NCBI GenBank assembly: GCA_023666425.1
Contig: JAMPCA010000001.1
Coordinates: 389,480 to 453,479, forward strand
DNA length: 64,000 nucleotides
Direction: 5' to 3'
Source of the DNA: Muribaculaceae bacterium
GTDB lineage: Bacteria; Bacillota; Clostridia; Lachnospirales; Lachnospiraceae
Positions 7,811 through 16,826 of this stretch are shown piece by piece. Within the stretch, counting starts at the first letter, position 1; every line of letters starts with the position of its first letter. The position numbers and the translations under genes were made by a program. The notes beneath the pieces are model-generated. The model was not told the DNA's origin, searched no databases, and saw only the letters and a program-made list of their open reading frames with translations.

Positions 7811-9244
7811 ATGAAACTGAAAAGAGTACTGGCAATGACAATGGCAGCGGTTATGACCGTATCGCTTGCAGCCTGCGGTGGCGATGGAGACGCGTCAGGC
7901 ACTGGCGGCGGGAATTCACAGGCCGCGGATGACGGGGGGGCAGATGCAGAGCAGCCCGGGGGAATCATCAGCTACACCGATTTAGACCTCGACAGTGACT
8001 GTAAGGACATCACAGCGACGGTGAGCTTCTTCAACAACCGTACCGACCTGGACGCAGATGATTATGCGGGAACCAACTGGAAACAGTATGTGGAGGCGTT
8101 CAACGAGCTGTACCCGAATATCACCGTGGACATTCTGACCAGCACCGACTACGACGGCGACGCACAGACGCATCTGCAGTCCGGTGAGTATGAGTCTGTG
8201 ATGTGCATTCCGACCATGGATAAGGCGGATATGGAGGCATATTTCTATGCATACGGCGACTACGATACGATTTCACAGACCATCAATTACGCGGACAACA
8301 ACATGTACAACAACATGGTGTACGGCATTCCTTCTTCGGTAAATGCCAGCGGAATCGTCTACAACAAGAAGGTATTTGAGGGGGCAGGCATCACAGAGCT
8401 TCCGAAGACCCCGGACGCTTTCATCGACGCGATGAAGAAGATCAAAGAGACTTACGGCGACAGCGTAGATCCCTACTACACCAATTACGCGGCAGGCTGG
8501 GCGCTCTCCGGGCAGTGGGACGGCTTCATCGGCATCCCGGCAACCGGAGACAACACCTACAAGAACCAGAAGCTGGCGCATACGCAGGATCCTTTCAAGG
8601 ATTACGGCGACGACACCCATGCCTATGCATTATACAAGCTGCTCTATGACATGGTTGTCGAGGGTGTGACCGAGGACGACTACACCACGACCGACTGGGA
8701 GGGCTGCAAGCCGAGAATGAACAACGGCGAGATCGGCGCGATGGTGCTCGGTTCATGGGCGCTTCCGCAGATGAAGACGGCCGGTGAGAATCCGGATGAT
8801 GTGGGCTATATGCCTTTCCCAATCACGGTAGACGGAAAGCAGTACGCAGGTGCATCGGCGGACAGAGGTTATGGTATCAACGCAAACCTTGAGGGAGATG
8901 ACCTTCAGGCGGCAATCATCTTCGTGAAGTGGCTGGTAGAGCGCTCCGGCTATGCGTACAATGAGTACTCCCTTCCGGTGGTAAAGGGCGGGGATACACA
9001 GCTCTCTTTCGACAACGTGGAGATGCTGGTTGACGAGCCGGCAATCGCAGGCGAGGAGGATCTTATGAACCTTCTGAATGCAGATTCCGAGGTGAACATT
9101 GATCAGGACGACGGCTCCAGACTCCAGAGAGTCATCGAGCACGCAGCCAATGGCGACATGAGCTACGATGAGATCGTGGCGGAGTGGAATGAGGCGTGGA
9201 CGGCAGCGCAGGAGGCCAACGGCGTAGAGGTGAGCTACGAATAA
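7811..9244 (+). CDS. Extracellular solute-binding lipoprotein (manno-oligosaccharide binding)
   Basis: This 477-residue family 1 solute-binding protein has a lipoprotein signal: a basic start, a hydrophobic stretch and the lipobox L-A-A-C with Cys22 as the lipid anchor. A flexible Gly/Ser/Ala/Asp-rich linker (about 23-55) follows, and then the two-lobe binding fold rich in aromatic residues. It captures sugars outside the cell and delivers them to the two permeases encoded next. The neighbouring phosphorylases and esterases point to acetylated or galactosylated manno-oligosaccharides as ligands. The start has a strong AGGAGGG site. A stable hairpin after the stop codon may raise its level relative to the permeases. 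Confidence 0.94.
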   Translation: MKLKRVLAMTMAAVMTVSLAACGGDGDASGTGGGNSQAADDGGADAEQPGGIISYTDLDLDSDCKDITATVSFFNNRTDLDADDYAGTNWKQYVEAFNELYPNITVDILTSTDYDGDAQTHLQSGEYESVMCIPTMDKADMEAYFYAYGDYDTISQTINYADNNMYNNMVYGIPSSVNASGIVYNKKVFEGAGITELPKTPDAFIDAMKKIKETYGDSVDPYYTNYAAGWALSGQWDGFIGIPATGDNTYKNQKLAHTQDPFKDYGDDTHAYALYKLLYDMVVEGVTEDDYTTTDWEGCKPRMNNGEIGAMVLGSWALPQMKTAGENPDDVGYMPFPITVDGKQYAGASADRGYGINANLEGDDLQAAIIFVKWLVERSGYAYNEYSLPVVKGGDTQLSFDNVEMLVDEPAIAGEEDLMNLLNADSEVNIDQDDGSRLQRVIEHAANGDMSYDEIVAEWNEAWTAAQEANGVEVSYE

Positions 9245-9271
9245 GGCAAAAACCTTAGACAATTGTATTCC

Positions 9272-9299
9272 GATTGAACCGGGGCTTCCCGGTTCAATC
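9272..9299 (+). other. Stable intercistronic stem-loop between binding-protein and permease genes
   Basis: A perfect 12-base stem (9272-9283 with 9288-9299, outer sequence GATTGAACCGGG) closes on the loop GCTT. No T-run follows, so it is not a normal terminator. A hairpin in this position commonly protects the upstream message from 3' decay or causes partial termination, giving more binding protein than permease. Confidence 0.75.
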
Positions 9300-9319
9300 C
9301 ATCGAAGGGAGGATGGTTT

Positions 9320-10348
9320 ATGGCAGCTACGACAGTTACCACAGCAGGGAAAAAGAAGCCGTTTCATCTGGGAAAATGGATTAAGAGCAGAAAGGGGCAG
9401 CAGACCTTAATCTGCATCGCCTTTGCGGTCATTCCCTTATTATTACTCTTTGTATTTACATACCTGCCGTTTGGCAAGATGATACAGTTCAGTTTTTTGA
9501 AAATGAAATACACGACGCCGGTGGAGAAACGTCAGTTTGTCGGCTGGCAGAACTACCTGGATGTATTCCGGCGCGACGACTGTTTTGGGGCGTTAAAGCT
9601 CAGCCTCTACTACATCGTGGGAGCGCTGATCCAGCTCGTGATCGCACTGTTCCTTGCGACAATCCTAAGCTTTAAGGTAAAGGGCGGCAATCTTTTCAAG
9701 GGCTTTATGTTTTTCCCGTATCTGATCAGTGGTATCGCCATCGGCTTTATCTTCAAGTTCTTCTACACCAGGGGCTTTGTGCTGGATACGATTCTGCAGT
9801 GGTGCGGCTTTGGCGCAGACAGCCTTCCGTACTGGCTGAAGGATCAGAGCATAAATAACTGGTCACTGGTATTTACCTCCATCTGGCGGTACATGGGACA
9901 GATGATGGTGCTCTTTATCGGAGCGATCATGTCCGTGGATGCGGAGCTTTATGAGGCGGCCGATCTGGACGGCGCGAACAAATTCCAGCAGTTTCGGCAC
10001 ATTATTCTGCCGAGCATCAAGACCATCGTTACGTTGAATATTATTCTGGCGATTACGGGTTCCTTAAGTGCGTTTGAGCAGCCCTATGTCATCACCAGCG
10101 GCGCGAACGGAACCGGAACTTACTTCGTGATCATGGATCGTCTGGCGCACACCTCCCAGAAGATTGGTCTGGCCTGCGCGATGGCAGTCGTACTTCTTGT
10201 GATTATTCTTGTCTGTGCCGGTCTGCAGCAGCTGTTCTTTAAATATGTGTTCAGGGATGCGGATTCCGACGACGAGTCCTACAAGGCAAAGCGGGCGCGT
10301 CTTAAGATGGAAAAAGCACAGGCGAAAGCGATGAAGGGGGGACGCTGA
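9320..10348 (+). CDS. ABC sugar transporter permease (MalF/UgpA type)
   Basis: This 342-residue protein is a binding-protein-dependent transport permease of the carbohydrate class. After a basic cytoplasmic start, hydrophobic segments begin at about residues 30, 95, 130, 180, 230 and 285. The loop that contacts the ATPase is visible as E-A-A-D-L-D-G-A-N (about 211-219), the family's E-A-A signature. AGGGAGGA precedes the ATG. It forms the membrane channel with the permease encoded two bases downstream. No ATPase gene is in the cluster, so a shared MsmK-like ATPase encoded elsewhere is expected, as is usual for this class in Firmicutes. Confidence 0.95.
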   Translation: MAATTVTTAGKKKPFHLGKWIKSRKGQQTLICIAFAVIPLLLLFVFTYLPFGKMIQFSFLKMKYTTPVEKRQFVGWQNYLDVFRRDDCFGALKLSLYYIVGALIQLVIALFLATILSFKVKGGNLFKGFMFFPYLISGIAIGFIFKFFYTRGFVLDTILQWCGFGADSLPYWLKDQSINNWSLVFTSIWRYMGQMMVLFIGAIMSVDAELYEAADLDGANKFQQFRHIILPSIKTIVTLNIILAITGSLSAFEQPYVITSGANGTGTYFVIMDRLAHTSQKIGLACAMAVVLLVIILVCAGLQQLFFKYVFRDADSDDESYKAKRARLKMEKAQAKAMKGGR

Positions 10349-10349
10349 T

Positions 10350-11213
10350 ATGGCAGGAACAAACACCTACGGTTCCAGAAAAAAAGTGAGCGCAATCGTA
10401 CTGACGGTTGTAAAATATATCATTCTGGTTTTCTTTTCGCTGGTCGCGGTCGTACCGATCGTGTCCTGCGTGATCACCGCCTTTAAGACCGAGGCGGAGT
10501 ACCAGAGCACAAATGTAATGACGCTGCCCGAAAGCTGGCTGAATTTTGACAACTTTGTCAAGGCATTCACCACGGCGAACATGGGCAGGGCGTTTATCAA
10601 CTCTTTTGTCGTAATGATCTGCGTGCTGCTGGTGTCGGTTGTTGTGGGAACACAGCTCGCCTATGTGCTGGACCGCTTTAAGTTCCCGGGCAACGGCTTT
10701 ATCCGAAGCCTTTTCCTGGTAGCCTCCCTGCTCCCGGCAGTTGCCATGCAGGTGACGGTGTACAACATTATGAGCGCGCTGGGTTTTGTCAACCATCTCT
10801 ACGGCTACATCATTATGAGCTGTGGAACGGACGTAATTTCGATCTACATTTTTATCCAGTTTATGGAGAATATTTCCCCGTCCCTGGACGAGTCGGCGAT
10901 CGTGGACGGCGCAAGCTACTGGACAATCTACTGGAAGATTATTCTTCCGCTGCTGAAACCGGCGATTGTTACCGCCTGCATCCTAAAGGGCGTGGGCATC
11001 TACAACGAGTACTACGCTGCACGTCTGTATCTGCAGACAAAGGAGCTGCGCACGGTGGCAGTGTCCCTGTACACCTTCGTGGGGCCGATGGGAAGCAAGT
11101 ACAACCTGATCTGTGCGGGAGTGATCATCTCCCTGCTTCCGGCGCTGATTGTATTTATCTCGTGCCAGAAACAGATCTACAGCGGAATTACCGCAGGCGC
11201 GGTGAAAGGGTAG
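10350..11213 (+). CDS. ABC sugar transporter permease (MalG/UgpE type)
   Basis: This 287-residue protein is the partner permease of the sugar importer. It has six predicted membrane segments and the ATPase-contact signature E-S-A-I-V-D-G-A-S (about 176-184). It begins two bases after the first permease, with GGGGGA just upstream inside that gene. With the lipoprotein and the first permease it should import manno-oligosaccharides. The epimerase gene begins five bases after its stop, so transport and catabolism are on one message. Confidence 0.95.
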   Translation: MAGTNTYGSRKKVSAIVLTVVKYIILVFFSLVAVVPIVSCVITAFKTEAEYQSTNVMTLPESWLNFDNFVKAFTTANMGRAFINSFVVMICVLLVSVVVGTQLAYVLDRFKFPGNGFIRSLFLVASLLPAVAMQVTVYNIMSALGFVNHLYGYIIMSCGTDVISIYIFIQFMENISPSLDESAIVDGASYWTIYWKIILPLLKPAIVTACILKGVGIYNEYYAARLYLQTKELRTVAVSLYTFVGPMGSKYNLICAGVIISLLPALIVFISCQKQIYSGITAGAVKG

Positions 11214-11217
11214 CAGG

Positions 11218-12378
11218 ATGATGAAAGACGAGATTAGATCGCATCTGACCGACACGCTGATCCCCTTCTGGAAGGGCTTAAGGGATGAGGAGAACGGCGG
11301 CTATTACGGCTATGTGGGCTATGACCTTGCCGTGGACAAACAGGCCGTCAAGGGCTGCATCTTAAACAGCCGCATCCTCTGGTTTTTCTCCAACGCCTAC
11401 AGGGAGCTTAAGGAGACTGCCCTGCTGGAGGAGGCAGGGCACGCCTACGCATTTCTTAAGGATTTCTGCGTGGATAAAGAAAACGGCGGCGTCTACTGGT
11501 CGATGACCTGTGACGGAAAACCGGAGGATACGACGAAGCACACATACAACCAGGCATTTTCCATCTATGCCCTCTCCTCATACTACGACGCTTCAAAGGA
11601 TCAGGAGGCGCTGGCGCTGGCGATGGAGCTCTTCTCACTGATCGAAGAAAAATGCACGGACGGGCAGGGCTATCTGGAGGCGTTTACGCGGGAATTTGCG
11701 CCGGAGTCCAACGAGAAGCTCTCGGAGAACGGCGTACTGGCGGAAAAGACAATGAACACGCTTTTGCATGTGTTCGAGGCGTACACCGAGCTTTACCGGG
11801 TCAGCCACAACGAAGCGGTGCGGGCGCGCCTCGTCTGGATGCTGGACGTGTTTGCAAAGAAAGTATATAACCCGAAACTTGAGCGGCTGGAAGTGTTTTT
11901 CGACAAAGACTACCACAGCCTGATCGACCTCCACTCCTACGGCCACGATATCGAGACGGCGTGGCTGATCGACAGAGGGCTTTCGGTGCTGGACGACGCG
12001 GACTGTACGAAAAAGCTCTCTCCTGTGACAAGAGCGCTGGCAAAGAGGATTTATGAGACCGCCTTCGACGGGCGTTCCCTCGCCAACGAGTGCGAGCGGG
12101 GCGTGGTCAATGAGCGCAGGATCTGGTGGGTGCAGGCGGAGGCCATCGTCGGATTTTTGAACGCTTATGAACACATGCCGGAGCACAGGGAGTATCTGCA
12201 GGCGGCGGAGTCAGTCTGGCAGTTCACGAGGGATTACGTCATCGACAAACGCCCCGGGGGCGAGTGGTTCTGGTATGTGGATCAGGAGGGCGTTCCGGCG
12301 GCGGAGCCGATCGTGGGGCCGTGGAAATGTCCGTATCACAATGGGCGGATGTGTTTAGAAGTATTGAGGAGATTATGA
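11218..12378 (+). CDS. AGE-family mannobiose (cellobiose) 2-epimerase
   Basis: This 386-residue protein has the (alpha/alpha)6-barrel sequence pattern of the N-acylglucosamine 2-epimerase / cellobiose 2-epimerase family at its normal length. Histidines expected in the active site occur in [11 protein letters not shown] (about 240) and in the C-terminal Y-H-N-G-R-M-C-L-E. The enzyme converts the reducing-end residue, here probably beta-1,4-mannobiose to mannosyl-glucose. That product is the substrate of the GH130_1 phosphorylase encoded immediately downstream by a gene that overlaps its stop. The gene order supports mannobiose rather than cellobiose as the main substrate. AAAGGG at the end of the permease gene serves as the ribosome binding site. 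Confidence 0.93.
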   Translation: MMKDEIRSHLTDTLIPFWKGLRDEENGGYYGYVGYDLAVDKQAVKGCILNSRILWFFSNAYRELKETALLEEAGHAYAFLKDFCVDKENGGVYWSMTCDGKPEDTTKHTYNQAFSIYALSSYYDASKDQEALALAMELFSLIEEKCTDGQGYLEAFTREFAPESNEKLSENGVLAEKTMNTLLHVFEAYTELYRVSHNEAVRARLVWMLDVFAKKVYNPKLERLEVFFDKDYHSLIDLHSYGHDIETAWLIDRGLSVLDDADCTKKLSPVTRALAKRIYETAFDGRSLANECERGVVNERRIWWVQAEAIVGFLNAYEHMPEHREYLQAAESVWQFTRDYVIDKRPGGEWFWYVDQEGVPAAEPIVGPWKCPYHNGRMCLEVLRRL

Positions 12379-13550
12379 TGATGCATGAAATGTATGATGT
12401 CGAGAGAGCGCGGCAGGAAAAGCTGCTCTCCCGGAAAAATGTAAAGACGGACTTTTATAACGGTATTTACGACCGCTACGAGTATCCGGTGCTCACGCGG
12501 GAGATGATTCCGCTCACATGGCGTTACGACCTGAATCCGGAGACGAACCCCTTCTTTATGGAGCGTCTGGGAATCAACGCGGTGATGAATGCCGGAGCCA
12601 TCTATTTAAATGGAAAATATTATCTCATTGCCCGCATCGAGGGCAATGACCGCAAGTCCTTCTTCGGCGTGGCGGAGAGCGAAAACGGGATTGACGGCTT
12701 CCGTTTCTGGGATTACCCGATTCTTCTTGAGGACGTGTGCCCGGAGGAGACGAATGTGTACGACATGCGCCTGACGCAGCATGAGGACGGCTGGATCTAC
12801 GGCGTGTTCTGCTCCGAGAGCAAGGATACCACCGTAAATGATCTGTCGGCGGCGGTGGCGGCGGCCGGAATCGTCCGCACAAAGGATCTGAAAAACTGGG
12901 AGAGGCTAAAGAACCTGAAAACACTCCGCTCCCCCCAGCAGCGCAACGTGGTGCTGCACCCGGAATTCGTGGACGGGAAATATGCCTTTTACACAAGACC
13001 CATGGACGACTTTATTGAGACGGGCAGTGGCGGCGGTGTGGGCTTCGGCCTCTGTGAGGATATCACCCACGCGGTGATCGACGAGGAGAAGATGACGAGC
13101 CTGCGCAAATATCACACCATCACCGAGGCGAAAAACGGCGCGGGAGCGCCTCCGCTTAAGACGGACAGGGGCTGGATCCATATCGCCCACGGCGTGCGCA
13201 ATACGGCGGCGGGACTCCGCTATGTCATCTACGCCTTTGCGACAGCTTTAGACGACCCTTCCCGGGTGATCGCGGAGCCATCGGGACTTCTGATCGGGCC
13301 AAGAGGCGCGGAGCGCGTCGGGGATGTCTCCAACGTGGTATTTACCAACGGCGCCATTGTCAATGAAAACAACGAGGTGTACATCTACTATGCCTCCAGC
13401 GATACGAGAGTGCATGTAGCGGCGACCACGCTGGAGCGGCTTACGGATTTTGTGTTCAACACCCCGCAGGATCCGGGCAGGAGCGTGGAGTGCGTGGCAC
13501 AGCGCTGCGAACTGATCAGGAAAAATCTGGAATATCTGGAAAATAAGTAA
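12375..13550 (+). CDS. GH130_1 4-O-beta-D-mannosyl-D-glucose phosphorylase
   Basis: This protein of about 391 residues is a five-bladed beta-propeller phosphorylase of GH130. Segments such as [12 protein letters not shown] and [11 protein letters not shown] are typical of subfamily 1. The proton donor is Asp130 in N-V-Y-D-M-R-L, matching the position known in the Bacteroides fragilis enzyme. It splits mannosyl-glucose with phosphate into mannose-1-phosphate and glucose in the cytosol. Three ATG codons occur in a row (12375, 12378, 12381); GAGGAG lies at 12366-12371, so the second or third may be the real start, and the first gives an ATGA overlap with the epimerase stop. Confidence 0.93.
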   Translation: MMMHEMYDVERARQEKLLSRKNVKTDFYNGIYDRYEYPVLTREMIPLTWRYDLNPETNPFFMERLGINAVMNAGAIYLNGKYYLIARIEGNDRKSFFGVAESENGIDGFRFWDYPILLEDVCPEETNVYDMRLTQHEDGWIYGVFCSESKDTTVNDLSAAVAAAGIVRTKDLKNWERLKNLKTLRSPQQRNVVLHPEFVDGKYAFYTRPMDDFIETGSGGGVGFGLCEDITHAVIDEEKMTSLRKYHTITEAKNGAGAPPLKTDRGWIHIAHGVRNTAAGLRYVIYAFATALDDPSRVIAEPSGLLIGPRGAERVGDVSNVVFTNGAIVNENNEVYIYYASSDTRVHVAATTLERLTDFVFNTPQDPGRSVECVAQRCELIRKNLEYLENK

Positions 13551-13567
13551 AGAATGGAGGTATTGCT

Positions 13568-14590
13568 ATGAGCAAGGTAAAAATTATGACGCCGCCGGTG
13601 CCGAATGTGCCCTGGCAGGAACGGCCGGAGGGACTTACGGATGCGCCGGTCTGGAGATACAGCGAAAATCCCATTATCGGCCGCAATCCGGTGAAGGGCG
13701 TCGCCCGCATATTTAACAGTGCGGTCATACCCTATGAGGGCGCCTTTATCGGCGTATTCCGGGGCGAGCAGACCAACGGCATTCCCTATATTTATTTAGG
13801 AAGAAGTGAGGACGCGATCCACTGGAATTTTGATGAGAACAAGATTCCCTTCACAGATGAGAACGGCGAGCCATTCATGCCGGTGTACGCTTACGACCCC
13901 CGCCTGGTAAAGGTGGAGGATACCTACTACATCATCTGGTGTCAGGATTTCTACGGCGCGGCCATCGGCATGGCAAAGACTACGGATTTCAAGACCTTTA
14001 CAAGAATCGAGAATCCCTTTCTGCCATTCAACCGCAACGCGGTGCTTTTCCCGCGCAAGGTGCACGGCAACTTTATGATGCTCTCCCGCCCGTCCGACAG
14101 CGGCCATACGCCCTTCGGCGACATATTTATCAGCGAGAGCCCGGACATGGAGTTCTGGGGCAGGCACAGACATGTGATGGGCAAGGGCTCTGAGTGGTGG
14201 GAGTCGGTCAAGATTGGCGGCGGCGCCGCTCCGATCGAGACATCCGAGGGCTGGCTTTTGTTCTACCACGGAGTGACCGGCACCTGCAACGGCTATGTAT
14301 ATTCTATCGGGGGTGCGATCCTGGATATCGACGAGCCTTCAAAGGTAAAGTACCGCTGTCAGAATTTCCTGCTCACGCCCGAGGAGTGGTACGAGGAGCG
14401 TGGTTTTGTACCGAATGTGTGCTTCCCCTGCGCAACCATCTGCGACAGCGAAAGCGGTAAAATCGCCATTTACTACGGTGCGGCGGACAGCTATGTGGGG
14501 CTGGCATTCACCGAGATCGACGATATTGTGGACTACATCAAAGCAGGCAGCGCTGTAACCGCGCAGGATACAGAGCTGGGCAGGCGTTAA
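13568..14590 (+). CDS. GH130_2 beta-1,4-manno-oligosaccharide phosphorylase
   Basis: This 340-residue beta-propeller phosphorylase is shorter than its neighbour and shows the subfamily 2 pattern: G-V-A-R-I-F-N-S-A-V near the start, the proton donor Asp110 in Y-D-P-R-L, and N-R-N-A-V-L-F-P-R. It removes mannose units from manno-oligosaccharides with phosphate, releasing mannose-1-phosphate and shortening the chain toward mannobiose, which then goes to the epimerase and GH130_1. TGGAGG gives the ribosome binding site, and 17 bases separate it from the previous gene. Two GH130 enzymes of different subfamilies beside an epimerase is the arrangement known from Ruminococcus albus and Roseburia mannan loci. 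Confidence 0.93.
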   Translation: MSKVKIMTPPVPNVPWQERPEGLTDAPVWRYSENPIIGRNPVKGVARIFNSAVIPYEGAFIGVFRGEQTNGIPYIYLGRSEDAIHWNFDENKIPFTDENGEPFMPVYAYDPRLVKVEDTYYIIWCQDFYGAAIGMAKTTDFKTFTRIENPFLPFNRNAVLFPRKVHGNFMMLSRPSDSGHTPFGDIFISESPDMEFWGRHRHVMGKGSEWWESVKIGGGAAPIETSEGWLLFYHGVTGTCNGYVYSIGGAILDIDEPSKVKYRCQNFLLTPEEWYEERGFVPNVCFPCATICDSESGKIAIYYGAADSYVGLAFTEIDDIVDYIKAGSAVTAQDTELGRR

Positions 14591-14596
14591 TCGAAG

Positions 14597-14656
14597 GTCT
14601 GCAAAGGCAGACAGAATAGTTTCTTTTTCATAAACCCCGGACTTAGTTCCGGGGTT
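14597..14656 (+). other. Two hairpins between the GH130_2 and esterase genes
   Basis: GTCTGC-AAAG-GCAGAC (14597-14612) is followed by a T-rich stretch (14620-14628) and could be a weak terminator. A second 9-base stem, AACCCCGGA with TCCGGGGTT (14633-14641 and 14648-14656), comes next without a T-run. CCTCCC (14657-14662) could pair with the GGGGGA before the esterase start. Partial termination or control of esterase translation is possible. Confidence 0.55.
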
Positions 14657-14686
14657 CCTCCCTATCATGGGGGAAAGGAGCAGAGT

Positions 14687-15823
14687 ATGGAAGAAAATAT
14701 AAGCCTCCCTCTGGAGGCGCTGGAGCGGGGCATGAGCAACCGGGGAGACTGGAGCCGGATACAGTCTGTGATGCGAAGGGCAAAGGAGGGGGAGGCGTTA
14801 GTGATCGGTTTTATCGGCGGCTCCATCACGCAGGGAAGTCTCGCCAGTGAGCCGGGGCTTTGTTATGCGGCGAGAGTGTTTCAGTGGTGGGCGCAGACCT
14901 TTCCAAAAAGCAGCTTCACTTATGTCAACGCGGGAATCGGCGGCACGACCTCGCAGTTTGGCGCAGCGAGGGTGAAAGAGGATCTCCTGCGCCACAGGCC
15001 GGATTTTGTGATTGTGGAATTCTCCGTCAATGATGAGAGTACGGAGCATTTCAAAGAGACTTACGAGGGGCTGGTCAGGCAGATTTACGGTGCGGAAAAT
15101 AAGCCCGCGCTGCTCCTTGTACATAACATGTACTACGACAGCGGAAAGACCGCCCAGCTTGTGCACGGGCAGATTGGCAGGCACTATGACGTGCCCTGCG
15201 TGAGTATGCCTTACAGTATATATCCCGAGGTGCTTTCCGGCAGAATCCTGCCCCGGGAACTGACGGAGGACAATCTGCATCCGAACGACCGGGGGCACGG
15301 GCTTATTGCCTCGGTGATCTGCCATGCCCTGGAGCAAATTCGCGCGGATACAGCCGGGCAGAGGGAGGACACAAAGGAGCCGGAGTCTGCGGCGCTGCCG
15401 GAAGCGCTCACAGAGAACCGCTATCAGAATACCGTGCGCTTCCGGAATGCGGACGCCGAACCGGAGCTTCGCGGGTTTGTGGCGGATCTGAGGGAGCAGA
15501 ACGGAATCACGGATGTGTTTAAGCGCGGCTGGACGGCGGGGGAGGAGGGAGCCTCCTTTGCGCTGAAGCTTTGCGGTCGCTGTATCGCGGTTCAGTACAG
15601 AAAAAGTCCCGCGTGCCATGCGCCGGCGGCGCTGGTGGAGGTGGACGGGCGCAGCGTGTGCGTGCTGGATGGGAATTTTCCGGGAGGCTGGGGCGACAGC
15701 CTGGAGCTTGAGACTGTGTACGAGTCTATGGAGGCCGCGGAGCACACGGTCACTGTGACCATAGAGAGCGGGGAGGCGGTCACAAAAGATTTTTACCTCG
15801 CATCGGTGCAGGCGGCATTATAA
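14687..15823 (+). CDS. CE17-like SGNH acetyl-mannan esterase
   Basis: This 378-residue protein has an N-terminal SGNH hydrolase domain (about 35-220) and a C-terminal beta-rich, carbohydrate-binding-like domain (about 245-378). The SGNH blocks are visible: nucleophile Ser46 in G-G-S-I-T-Q-G, the glycine block N-A-G-I-G-G-T-T, the asparagine block F-S-V-N-D, and Asp195/His198 in D-N-L-H-P-N. Length, layout and position in a mannan locus match RiCE17 of Roseburia intestinalis, which removes 2-O-acetyl groups from mannosyl residues. There is no signal peptide, so it acts on imported oligosaccharides. A GGGGGAAAGGAG site precedes the start. The exact acetyl position removed is inferred from the family. 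Confidence 0.9.
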   Translation: MEENISLPLEALERGMSNRGDWSRIQSVMRRAKEGEALVIGFIGGSITQGSLASEPGLCYAARVFQWWAQTFPKSSFTYVNAGIGGTTSQFGAARVKEDLLRHRPDFVIVEFSVNDESTEHFKETYEGLVRQIYGAENKPALLLVHNMYYDSGKTAQLVHGQIGRHYDVPCVSMPYSIYPEVLSGRILPRELTEDNLHPNDRGHGLIASVICHALEQIRADTAGQREDTKEPESAALPEALTENRYQNTVRFRNADAEPELRGFVADLREQNGITDVFKRGWTAGEEGASFALKLCGRCIAVQYRKSPACHAPAALVEVDGRSVCVLDGNFPGGWGDSLELETVYESMEAAEHTVTVTIESGEAVTKDFYLASVQAAL

Positions 15824-15839
15824 GAAAGGAGTGTGGAGC

Positions 15840-16802
15840 ATGAAAGAAAAGAATGGGAGCATTTTATTTTTAGAGCCGGTATTTACCCACAATGTATGGG
15901 GAGGAAGCAAGCTCAGGGAGGTATTCCACTACCCGGTGGAGGGGGACGATATCGGGGAGTGCTGGGGCGTGGCGGCTCACGGGAACGGCAACTGTAAAAT
16001 AAAGAGCGGTCCCTTTGCAGGGAAGACGCTCATGGAGCTGTGGGAGAGCCACAGGGAACTGTTCGGGAATGTGCCGGGGGACAAATTTCCGCTGCTTGTC
16101 AAGATTATCGACGCGAAGGCGGATCTGAGCATTCAGGTGCATCCGGACGATACCTATGCGGCGGAGCACGAGAACGGCTCGCTGGGAAAGATGGAGTGCT
16201 GGTATATTTTAGACTGTCCAAAAGACGCTTCTCTGGTCATCGGCCACAACGCCGGGACGCGCGCGGAGCTGGCCGACATGGTGGAAAAGGGGCGCTGGAG
16301 TGCGCTGATCCGCGAGGTTCCCGTGAAGAAGGGCGATTTTATACAGATCGACCCGGGCACCGTACACGCCATCAAGGGCGGCATCACGATTTTAGAGACA
16401 CAGCAGAACAGCGACATTACCTACCGGGTTTACGATTATGGCAGATTAAGCGGCGGCAGGCCGAGGGAGCTGCACATCGCCCAGAGTCTGGACGTGATCA
16501 CAGTTCCGGCAAAGCCCTTGTCCGACAGTCTGATTGCGGTGGATACCCATAGGGAAAACGAGCCTGTGCGGCTGATTGCGTGCCGGTACTATCAGGTGTT
16601 CTCCCTGCGGGTGGAGGGAAAAGCGGAAATTGCACAGTCCTGGCCGTTTCTGATTATGAGCGTCACAGAAGGGAAGGGAGCCATTGACGGGGCGTCCATA
16701 GAAAAGGGAGATCATTTTATCGTGCCTGCAGGCTATGGGGATATGGAGCTTACCGGGGACATGCAGATCATTGCGTCCACCGTGGCGGGCAGGGAATCAT
16801 AA
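15840..16802 (+). CDS. manA: Mannose-6-phosphate isomerase, class I
   Basis: This 320-residue protein is the short Firmicute type of phosphomannose isomerase. Zinc ligands are visible in Q-V-H-P-D-D (Gln and His near residue 97), in G-K-M-E-C-W-Y, and in G-T-V-H-A-I. It interconverts mannose-6-phosphate and fructose-6-phosphate and is the last step from mannan to glycolysis here, after the phosphohexomutase. ATG at 15840 is preferred to the GTG nine bases earlier because AAAGGAG lies eight bases before it. It sits between two acetyl esterase genes with short gaps, so all three are probably co-transcribed. Confidence 0.95.
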   Translation: MKEKNGSILFLEPVFTHNVWGGSKLREVFHYPVEGDDIGECWGVAAHGNGNCKIKSGPFAGKTLMELWESHRELFGNVPGDKFPLLVKIIDAKADLSIQVHPDDTYAAEHENGSLGKMECWYILDCPKDASLVIGHNAGTRAELADMVEKGRWSALIREVPVKKGDFIQIDPGTVHAIKGGITILETQQNSDITYRVYDYGRLSGGRPRELHIAQSLDVITVPAKPLSDSLIAVDTHRENEPVRLIACRYYQVFSLRVEGKAEIAQSWPFLIMSVTEGKGAIDGASIEKGDHFIVPAGYGDMELTGDMQIIASTVAGRES

Positions 16803-16826
16803 AATTGTGGAAGCGCAGGTGAAAGT

